A DNA stretch of 5,402 nucleotides from Spirochaetaceae bacterium. GTDB lineage: Bacteria > Spirochaetota > Spirochaetia > SZUA-6 > Fen-1364. The notes under the pieces were generated by a model that made no database searches, was not told the origin of the DNA, and saw only the letters and a list, made by a program, of their open reading frames with translations. Positions 1 through 5,004 of the stretch are shown here, piece after piece (position 1 is the first letter of the stretch; each line of letters begins with the position of its first letter). The stretch spans positions 239 to 5,640 of the forward strand of contig PMDT01000122.1 of assembly GCA_003154555.1 (NCBI GenBank), read 5' to 3'. A program made the position numbers and the translations under genes.

Positions 1-535
1 GCACCATGTCGTCCCCGTGGCCGCCCAGGACCATTGCCTGCACGTCGCCCGGCCACACGCCGAGCTTTTCCGCGATGAAGAGCCGGAACCGGGTGGAATC
101 CAGGACCCCCGCCATGCCGACGACATTGCGAAGCGCGAAACCAGTCTCCCGCAGGACGACCATCGCGATGATGTCCAGCGGGTTGGTGACAACAATGACC
201 ACCGCGGAGGGCGCGCGGCGGGCGATCTCCTGCGCCGTCTGGCGCGCGATGCCGACATTCACCTTGAGCAGGTCCATGCGATCCATGCCGGGTTTCCGGG
301 CGATGCCCGCCGTAATGACCACGACATCGCTGCCCTCTATCTCTGCGAGATCGGTCGTGCCGCGGATATGCACCTCGTAGCCGCGCAGCGGGGCGGCATG
401 GAGGAAGTCCATCGCCTTCGACCGCGCCAGTCCCTCTGCCACGTCAACCATCACGATGTCTGCGATATTCTTCTCCGCGATGTAGTACACGGCCTTTGCG
501 CCGACATTGCCGGCGCCGATCACCGACACCTTCAT
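1..535 (-). CDS. mdh: Malate dehydrogenase, LDH-like type, canonical copy (3' end outside window)
   Basis: NAD-dependent oxidation of malate to oxaloacetate in the cytoplasm. The visible 178 residues cover the Rossmann domain and most of the active site. They show the GAGNVGA nucleotide loop near residue 8, an acidic residue ending strand 2 (VMVD) typical of NAD preference, and ARKPGMDR with both substrate-loop arginines (R80, R86). R80 is the malate/oxaloacetate-type residue, where lactate dehydrogenases carry Gln. VTNPLD holds N118, DSTR holds D146 and R149, and GGHGDDM holds the catalytic H173. The family is usually about 310 residues, so roughly 130 are missing beyond position 1. The ATG at 535-533 has an AAGGAG Shine-Dalgarno at 548-543 with 7-base spacing, and it overlaps the stop of the upstream paralogue as ATGA, which suggests translational coupling. 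It is about 45% identical to that paralogue by hand count (80 of 178). Nothing visible suggests loss of function. Confidence 0.95.
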   Translation of the reverse strand, partial: MKVSVIGAGNVGAKAVYYIAEKNIADIVMVDVAEGLARSKAMDFLHAAPLRGYEVHIRGTTDLAEIEGSDVVVITAGIARKPGMDRMDLLKVNVGIARQTAQEIARRAPSAVVIVVTNPLDIIAMVVLRETGFALRNVVGMAGVLDSTRFRLFIAEKLGVWPGDVQAMVLGGHGDDMV

Positions 536-1455
536 GCCGCCGCTCCTTTCACCGCGGCGCTGACCTTGCGCGCGGATTCCACGAAGACCGCCGTCTCCTC
601 GGGCGTGAGCACGGGAGTGAGGATGCGCGAGACCCCGGTTTCCCCGATGACCACGGGGAGGCTGAGGGCCGCATCATGCACGCCGTACTCTCCGTCCAGC
701 GCGACCGAGACGGGAAAAATCCGGTGCAGGTTCATGTGCACCGCATCGGCAAGCTCGGCGACCGCTGCGGACGGGGCGTAGTAGGAGCTGGAGCGCTTGG
801 CCATTTCCACCACGAGGTCACCTGCCGTCCGCGTCTCCTCCACGATCGCGCTGATGCGCTCCGGGGTAAGGAGGTGAGGGAGGGGAACACCCGAGACGCT
901 GCAGTAGCGGGGCAGGCAGATCATGTCGTCAGAGTGCCGGCCGATCACCATTGCGGTGACGATCTCCATGGAGACGTCGAGCTCCCGGGCGATCAGCGCC
1001 CGAAGGCGCGTCGAGTCGAGGATGCCGCCCAGACCGATGACGCGTGTGCGCGGCATGCCCGATTCGCGCACGAACAAGGCGGTGAGCGAATCCACCGGCT
1101 CGGTGGCGATCACCACCGTGCTCTCAGGAGCACGCGCAGCGATCTGCGGCGCGAGGCTCCTGATGAGGCCCGCGTTGCGCGTGAACAGGTCCTCGCGCCG
1201 CATGCCGGGCGCACGAATTGCCCCCGCGGCAACGACGACAAGACGCGACCCGGTGATGTCGTCCAGTGATTCCGAACCGGTGAGCGTGTTGCGGTAGCGG
1301 CGGATGGGCGCCGCTTCCATGATGTCCAGCATCTTGCCGCGCGACACCCCGGGCTGGATGTCCACGACGTGGACGTCCGTGACGCCCTTTTCAGCGATGA
1401 AAAAGGCGGCATTCGCCCCGACATTGCCGCCTCCCACGATGCTCACCCAGGCCAT
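532..1455 (-). CDS. Diverged malate dehydrogenase paralogue with Asn-to-Glu active-site change
   Basis: A complete 307-residue protein of the LDH/MDH family, cytoplasmic and probably NAD-binding. GGGNVGA at residues 8-14 is the dinucleotide loop and D32 ends strand 2. The substrate-loop arginines R81 and R87 are present (IRAPGMRR), as are D147 and R150 (DSTR) and the catalytic H174. Two departures stand out. TEPVD places E119 (codon at 1101-1099, GAG) where the family has Asn in TNPxD, and the usual GGHGD is GRHSD. The C-terminal domain is intact (SSYYAPSAAV, EYGVHDA), so this is not a decayed gene. The start at 1455 gives an N-terminus matching the neighbour's (MAWVSIVGGG against MKVSVIGAG). 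In-frame GTG codons at 1464 and 1461 lie inside the Shine-Dalgarno. It is the first gene of the unit, and its TGA overlaps the next ATG. It could be a 2-hydroxyacid dehydrogenase with altered substrate, or a partner subunit of the canonical copy. The substrate is unknown. Confidence 0.9.
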   Translation of the reverse strand: MAWVSIVGGGNVGANAAFFIAEKGVTDVHVVDIQPGVSRGKMLDIMEAAPIRRYRNTLTGSESLDDITGSRLVVVAAGAIRAPGMRREDLFTRNAGLIRSLAPQIAARAPESTVVIATEPVDSLTALFVRESGMPRTRVIGLGGILDSTRLRALIARELDVSMEIVTAMVIGRHSDDMICLPRYCSVSGVPLPHLLTPERISAIVEETRTAGDLVVEMAKRSSSYYAPSAAVAELADAVHMNLHRIFPVSVALDGEYGVHDAALSLPVVIGETGVSRILTPVLTPEETAVFVESARKVSAAVKGAAA

Positions 1456-1544
1456 GGACACCACCTTTCCGCGTGCGTCCGCGAAGCGACGTCAGACAAC
1501 GCTGGCGCCGGATTCGATCCGTCGCCGACGATTGCGTTCTCCAT
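1443..1544 (-). other. Possible 33-codon leader ORF ahead of the mdh pair
   Basis: On the minus strand an ATG at 1544-1542 is preceded by GGAG at 1558-1555 (10-base spacing). It opens a 33-codon frame that ends in TGA at 1445-1443, inside the first codons of the dehydrogenase gene and in a different frame. Its last codons read RWCPWPG, but that stretch is dictated by the overlapping Shine-Dalgarno and gene start. No family is recognised. It could be a translated leader coupled to the dehydrogenase, or a chance frame in a leader of about 100 bases. Chance is the more likely explanation. Confidence 0.2.
1459..1467 (-). promoter_or_regulatory. Strong Shine-Dalgarno that fixes the start of the diverged mdh paralogue
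   Basis: On the minus strand this reads AAGGTGGTG, one mismatch from the full anti-Shine-Dalgarno complement AAGGAGGTG, and it ends 3 bases before the ATG at 1455. The GTG codons at 1464 and 1461 fall within it, which argues against them as starts. Confidence 0.75.
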
Positions 1545-1561
1545 GCCTCAATAACTCCAAA

Positions 1562-1569
1562 ATAATATA
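1562..1569 (-). promoter_or_regulatory. Putative -10 region for the mdh pair
   Basis: An isolated AT-rich island in GC-rich DNA reads TATATTAT on the minus strand, holding two overlapping -10-like hexamers (TATATT and TATTAT). No convincing -35 lies 16-18 bases upstream. The nearest TTG-type hexamer (TTGCGT) is only 13-15 bases away. A start near 1555 would give a leader of about 100 bases before the ATG at 1455. Weak core elements would fit a promoter that needs an activator, but this is inference. Confidence 0.4.
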
Positions 1570-1575
1570 CAGAAA

Positions 1576-1605
1576 GTCGCGAACGCAAGCGAGTATGATC
1601 GCGAC
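1576..1605. repeat. 7-bp inverted repeat between the divergent promoters, possible operator
   Basis: GTCGCGA at 1576-1582 and its exact reverse complement TCGCGAC at 1599-1605 are separated by 16 bases. Each arm contains the self-complementary hexamer TCGCGA. A related CGCG-centred element (AAAACGCGATTT, palindromic but for one position) follows at about 1609-1620. The pair covers the region expected to hold the -35 of the mdh promoter and lies about 80 bases upstream of the predicted atpB transcription start. A dimeric regulator could bind here, but CGCG words are common in GC-rich DNA. Confidence 0.3.
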
Positions 1606-1636
1606 GGGAAAACGCGATTTCATGCACGAGTATTCA

Positions 1637-1665
1637 TTGACTGCTCCTGATTGCGTTATTATACT
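1637..1665 (+). promoter_or_regulatory. Sigma70-type promoter of the atp operon
   Basis: TTGACT at 1637-1642 (5 of 6 to the -35 consensus) and TATACT at 1660-1665 (5 of 6 to the -10 consensus) are exactly 17 bp apart. Initiation 6-10 bases after the -10 falls at 1671-1675, that is within 4 bases of, or exactly on, the A of the atpB ATG. The operon transcript is therefore predicted to be leaderless or nearly so. Confidence 0.75.
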
Positions 1666-1674
1666 TGCTTTGCC

Positions 1675-2406
1675 ATGGCGACCTCCGGGCCCGAGACGAT
1701 CTTCAGCCTTGCCGGATTTCGCGTGACAAATACGCTTCTGGCCACCCTGCTCGTGGACGCGGTCATCATTCTCATCATCCTGCTTGTTCGACGACGCATG
1801 TCACTGCTGCCCGGCCGGCTCCAGGCAATCGTGGAAGGGATCCTCGATTACCTGCATACCATCACGGAACAGGTCGCCCGTTCGCGTACGGCCATGATCT
1901 TTCCCTGGGTGGCGATTTTCTTCATCTATATCGCGCTGTCAAATCTCATCGGGCTGCTTCCCGGCTTCGGAACACTGGGATTCCATCGGCCGGACGGCTT
2001 CGTTCCCCTCCTGCGCGTGAGCACCTCTGATCTCAATCTCACACTCGCGCTCGCAGTGGTCTCGGTTGTGGCAACGAACGCCCTTTCCATCCGGACGCTC
2101 GGCTTGGGCGGCTATCTGAAGCGCTTTTTTGCCCTCAACCCGCTTCTCCTGTTCGTCGGGTTGCTGGAGCTTCTGCAGGAGTTCACCAAGCTCATCACGT
2201 TCTCCTTCCGACTCTACGGCAACATTTCCGCGGGTGAAGTCGTGCTGAGCACGATGTCCGCCATCGGGGCGTTCGTGGTGCCCATGCCGTTCATGGTTTT
2301 CGAGCTGCTTGTCGCCGTCATCCAGGGGGCCATCTTCGCGCTCCTGACGCTTGCATTCATGACCATTCTCACGGAATCCCACAGCACGGAGGAATCGCAC
2401 ACATGA
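1675..2406 (+). CDS. atpB: F-type ATP synthase subunit a (Fo, proton channel)
   Basis: Integral membrane subunit that forms the two half-channels beside the c-ring and carries protons to and from it. 243 residues. Hydrophobic segments lie near residues 19-39, 75-97, 119-139, 153-175 and 190-232 (a long hairpin). Diagnostic residues are present: SNLIGLLPG (89-97), DLNLT (119-123), the essential Arg in SFRLYGN (R179), AGE (E188) and VIQG (Q217). The ATG at 1675 gives the family-typical start (PETIF, then GFRVTNTLL). An in-frame TTG at 1651 lies between the -35 and -10 elements and so would not be transcribed. There is no Shine-Dalgarno before this ATG, unlike the downstream genes, consistent with a leaderless mRNA. 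It is the first gene of the operon, with no atpI before it. The TGA stop overlaps the atpE ATG. Confidence 0.97.
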   Translation: MATSGPETIFSLAGFRVTNTLLATLLVDAVIILIILLVRRRMSLLPGRLQAIVEGILDYLHTITEQVARSRTAMIFPWVAIFFIYIALSNLIGLLPGFGTLGFHRPDGFVPLLRVSTSDLNLTLALAVVSVVATNALSIRTLGLGGYLKRFFALNPLLLFVGLLELLQEFTKLITFSFRLYGNISAGEVVLSTMSAIGAFVVPMPFMVFELLVAVIQGAIFALLTLAFMTILTESHSTEESHT

Positions 2407-2615
2407 ACTTCACACTCAGCGTATCGGGCGGACTCATCGTTGCCATCGGAGGCTCCCTTCCCGGCCTCGCCATCGGCCTTATCGGCATGAAGGCCATGGA
2501 AGCCATTGGAAGGAATCCAGAGGCCTCGGGACGGATCCTTCCGGCCATGATCCTCGCCATGGCGTTCGCGGAGGCCATCGCGATCTACTCCTTGATCTTC
2601 GCATTCCTCCACTAG
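2403..2615 (+). CDS. atpE: F-type ATP synthase subunit c (rotor ring, proteolipid)
   Basis: A 70-residue hairpin protein whose copies form the membrane rotor ring. Helix 1 covers about residues 8-33, the polar loop is RNPEA (37-41), and helix 2 covers about 46-68 with the proton-carrying carboxylate E57 (AFAEAIAIY). The Gln in helix 1 and the Ser/Thr next to the Glu that form the Na+ site in Ilyobacter-type rings are absent (I24, then AIA after E57), so proton coupling is predicted. The helix-1 glycine repeat, usually GxGxGxGxG, here reads GSLPGLAIG (17-25) with Leu and Ala replacing two glycines. The ATG overlaps the atpB stop (ATGA) and has its own strong GGAGGAA Shine-Dalgarno at 2388-2394, fitting the high copy number of c per complex. 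An 18-base gap separates it from atpF. Confidence 0.97.
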   Translation: MNFTLSVSGGLIVAIGGSLPGLAIGLIGMKAMEAIGRNPEASGRILPAMILAMAFAEAIAIYSLIFAFLH

Positions 2616-2633
2616 GTCGACAGGAGACGACCG

Positions 2634-3143
2634 ATGGACGCTCTCGGGCGGTTCAACATCCATTGGGAGATGCTTGCGGCGCAGCTGGTCAATTTCCTTG
2701 TCGTCGCGTTCGTCATCTGGCGCTTCCTGCTGCGCCCCGTCATGGCGACCATGAAGAGCCGACGGGAGAAGATTGCGCAGGGGCTGGCGGACGCAGATGC
2801 GGCGCGCACGTCGCTTGCGGCGGCGTCTGCGGAGAGGGAGAAGGTCCTCCAGCAGGCTTCCGCGGACGCCTATCGACTCCTGGAAAACGCGCGCGACGAA
2901 GCGGAGCGCCTGCGCGCCGCTTCGCTGGAGCGGGCAGGCAGGGACGCCGACAGGCTTATTGCGGAAGCGCGCGCCGTCATGGAGCTGGAACGGCGCGACA
3001 TGGAGCGCGCCATCCGGGGCCTGTCGCTTGAGCTGTCGGGACGCATCCTTGAAAGCGCCATGGAAGGGCTGTTCAGCGATGACGAAAAGGCGCGCATCGT
3101 TGCGCGCGGGATGCAGCGCATCGCGCAGGCGGGCAGCCGGTGA
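2634..3143 (+). CDS. atpF: F-type ATP synthase subunit b (peripheral stalk)
   Basis: Stator subunit: one N-terminal membrane anchor and a long helix that dimerises and holds F1 to Fo. 169 residues, normal for bacterial b. The membrane segment is about residues 13-33 (LAAQLVNFLVVAFVIWRFLL), followed by the family-typical RPV and then a continuous charged Ala/Glu/Arg-rich coiled coil from about residue 40 to 140. The C-terminal part (LSLELSGRILESAM, then FSDDEKARIV) resembles the delta-binding end. Only one b gene is present, so a homodimer is expected. The ATG at 2634 follows AGGAG at 2622-2626 with 7-base spacing. The TGA at 3141-3143 overlaps the GTG start of atpH. Confidence 0.95.
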   Translation: MDALGRFNIHWEMLAAQLVNFLVVAFVIWRFLLRPVMATMKSRREKIAQGLADADAARTSLAAASAEREKVLQQASADAYRLLENARDEAERLRAASLERAGRDADRLIAEARAVMELERRDMERAIRGLSLELSGRILESAMEGLFSDDEKARIVARGMQRIAQAGSR

Positions 3144-3478
3144 GGCGCCTCATCGACATCGCTCTGGACGCGGACGGTGAGGTCCGCGACGATGTCGCTG
3201 CGCGGGTGCTGGAAAGCCTTTCGCGTTCCGATCTGAAGCGATTCCTGGCGGCGCTGCGGCGGGAGCTGAAGCAGCGGCGCGTCTTCGTCACGCTTGCCGG
3301 AAGCGCACCGGCGGGCATGGACGAATCGATCTCGGGCAGCTACGGAGGGCGCGTGCTTTCTATCGAGCGCGACGACGCCATGGGCGCGGGCGTGCGCGTG
3401 CGCGCGGGCGACGACATCGTCGATGCGAGCGTCCGCGGCTACATCAGGAACATCATTGAAAAGCTCGAGGACACATGA
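3140..3478 (+). CDS. atpH: F-type ATP synthase subunit delta, short form
   Basis: Stator cap linking subunit b to the top of the alpha/beta hexamer. 112 residues against about 175-185 for typical bacterial delta. The C-terminal signature is clear: VFVTLAGSAP (about 48-57), then MGAGVRVRAGDDIVDASVRGYIRNI (about 80-104), matching the family's GGVRVRVGD..IDGSVRG..L block. The N-terminal helical-bundle domain is reduced to about 45 helical, charged residues. The GTG start at 3140 overlaps the atpF stop (GTGA), with a weak GGCGGG 6 bases upstream. The frame is closed by TGA at 3080, 3050 and 3029, and no other start lies between 3083 and 3140, so the missing domain is not hidden upstream in this frame. 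The TGA at 3476-3478 overlaps the atpA ATG. Identity as delta is supported by both the C-terminal motif and the position between b and alpha. Confidence 0.87.
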   Translation: MRRLIDIALDADGEVRDDVAARVLESLSRSDLKRFLAALRRELKQRRVFVTLAGSAPAGMDESISGSYGGRVLSIERDDAMGAGVRVRAGDDIVDASVRGYIRNIIEKLEDT

Positions 3479-4992
3479 AAGCTGAAGATCTCGTCCGGGA
3501 GATCGAGCGGAAGCTCGGCAAGGTCACGGCGGAACCGGGCGTCGCCAACGTCGGCCGCATCGCAAGCGTCGCGGACGGCATCGTGCGCGTGGAGGGTCTC
3601 TCCCGCGCCGGCTTCGGGGAAGAGGTGGAGTTCGAGGACGGCCGCCGCGGGCTTGTCATGAATCTCGACGAGGATTTCGCCTCCGTGCTCGTGCTGGCGG
3701 AGAACACGGACCTCGCGGAAGGCTCCGAGGTAAAAAGCACCGGCCGGCCGCTTTCCCTTTCTGTTTCGGAGGACCTCCTGGGCCGGGTCATCGACCCGTT
3801 CGGCACGCCGCTTGATGGAAAGCCGCTCACCATCACCAATGGCACCGACATGGCGCTGGAACGGATCGCCCCGGGCGTGACGAAGCGCGCGCCCGTGGAA
3901 GTGCCTCTAAAGACGGGCGTGAAGGTGGTGGACGCCCTCACTCCGATCGGCCGCGGTCAGCGCCAGCTTATCGTGGGGGACCGGAACACGGGAAAGACCG
4001 CCTTCACGGTGGACACGATCATCAATCAGCGTGCAAAAGACCTGGACTTGCCTCAAGTCATCTGCATCTACTGCGCCATCGGGCAGAAGCGCGGGAGCAT
4101 CGCCCGCACGGTGGCAAAGCTCCAGGAAGAAGGGGCGCTGGGCTTCACCGTCGTGGTCGTCGGCAGCGCGTCAACACCGGCCGCAATGCAGTACCTCGCT
4201 CCCTTCGCCGCGTGCGCCATCGGCGAATACTTCATGGAGCACGGCAGGGACGCGCTCGTTGTCTACGATGACCTCTCGCGCCACGCGTGGGCATACCGGC
4301 AGATCTCGCTCCTCCTGGGGAGACCCGCCGGTCGCGAGGCATACCCCGGGGACATTTTTTATCTTCATTCCCGGCTCCTGGAGCGCGCCGCGCGTCTTTC
4401 CACGGCCAATGGCGGCGGATCCCTCACGGCGCTTCCTGTCATCCAGACGCAGGCGGGCGACATCTCGGCGTACATCCCCACGAATGTCATCTCCATCACG
4501 GACGGCCAGATCTATCTCGAGTCGGACCTCTTCAACTCCGGCGTCCGTCCCGCCGTCAATGCCGGCCTCTCGGTCTCCCGCGTCGGGGGCAAGGCCCAGT
4601 CGAAGGCGCTGCGGCAGGTGTCAGGCCTCCTGCGCCTGGAGCTCGCCCAGTACCAGTCCCTTGCCGCCTTCTCCCAGTTCGGCTCCGACCTGGACGAGGC
4701 AACGCAGAAACGCATCACGCGCGGCAAGCGCATCGTGGAAATCCTCAAGCAGGCGCAGTTCTCCCCGATGGCGGATCTCGCCCAGACCGTGAGCATTCAC
4801 GCCGCCGGGGCAGGCCTCCTGGACAACGTGCCGGTGGAAAGGGTCGCCGAGTTCGAGCGACGGATCATGGATCACCTGCGGACGGGTCATGCCGCCCTCT
4901 GCGCGAAGCTCGCCACTGCGGCGCGCATGGATGATGAGACGCTCCGCGAGCTGGGTGAGGCAATCACGGACCTTGCCCGGACCCTCCTGTAG
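3475..4992 (+). CDS. atpA: F-type ATP synthase subunit alpha
   Basis: Non-catalytic nucleotide-binding subunit of the F1 hexamer, alternating with beta. 505 residues, full length for the family. The N-terminal amphipathic segment (AEDLVREIERKLGKV, 3-17), which normally docks to delta, is followed by the beta-barrel (about 25-95) and the nucleotide domain. The P-loop is GDRNTGKT (168-175), with Asn where Gln is usual. The strand ending in VVYDD is the Walker B region, and GREAYPGDIFYLHSRLLERAA is the family signature. R369 in LSVSRVGG is the arginine that reaches the catalytic site on beta. The C-terminal helical domain is complete. The ATG overlaps the atpH stop (ATGA), with GAGG at 3467-3470, 4 bases upstream. 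The loop GRPAGRE differs slightly from the common RRPPGRE. Function is not in doubt. Confidence 0.98.
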   Translation: MKAEDLVREIERKLGKVTAEPGVANVGRIASVADGIVRVEGLSRAGFGEEVEFEDGRRGLVMNLDEDFASVLVLAENTDLAEGSEVKSTGRPLSLSVSEDLLGRVIDPFGTPLDGKPLTITNGTDMALERIAPGVTKRAPVEVPLKTGVKVVDALTPIGRGQRQLIVGDRNTGKTAFTVDTIINQRAKDLDLPQVICIYCAIGQKRGSIARTVAKLQEEGALGFTVVVVGSASTPAAMQYLAPFAACAIGEYFMEHGRDALVVYDDLSRHAWAYRQISLLLGRPAGREAYPGDIFYLHSRLLERAARLSTANGGGSLTALPVIQTQAGDISAYIPTNVISITDGQIYLESDLFNSGVRPAVNAGLSVSRVGGKAQSKALRQVSGLLRLELAQYQSLAAFSQFGSDLDEATQKRITRGKRIVEILKQAQFSPMADLAQTVSIHAAGAGLLDNVPVERVAEFERRIMDHLRTGHAALCAKLATAARMDDETLRELGEAITDLARTLL

Positions 4993-5004
4993 GGGGGCAG
5001 GGGC

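Noticed and set aside
17..1269. Long plus-strand open frames (17-781 and 496-1269) opposite the dehydrogenases
   Set aside because: They lie antisense to two clearly recognisable protein genes, contain no recognisable domain, and are His/Arg/Ala-rich as expected for shadows of GC-rich coding DNA.
1..1455. Lactate dehydrogenase instead of malate dehydrogenase
   Set aside because: Both proteins have Arg at the specificity-loop position (ARKPGM and IRAPGM) where lactate dehydrogenases have Gln, although the substrate of the diverged copy remains open.
1462..1464. GTG at 1464 as start of the mdh paralogue
   Set aside because: It lies inside the Shine-Dalgarno AAGGTGGTG, and the ATG at 1455 aligns with the neighbour's N-terminus.
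1622..1726. ATG at 1622 and in-frame TTG at 1651 as alternative starts before atpB
   Set aside because: The ATG at 1622 is in another frame and upstream of the promoter. The TTG at 1651 lies between the -35 and -10 elements and would not be in the transcript, while the ATG at 1675 gives the family-typical N-terminus.
2403..2615. Sodium-type c subunit
   Set aside because: The helix-1 Gln and the Ser/Thr next to the ion-binding Glu needed for the Ilyobacter-type Na+ site are replaced by Ile and Ala.
3409..3422. Inverted repeat CGACGA-CA-TCGTCG inside atpH
   Set aside because: It encodes the conserved GDDIVDAS stretch of delta, and a 2-base loop in coding DNA with no following T-run does not make a terminator.
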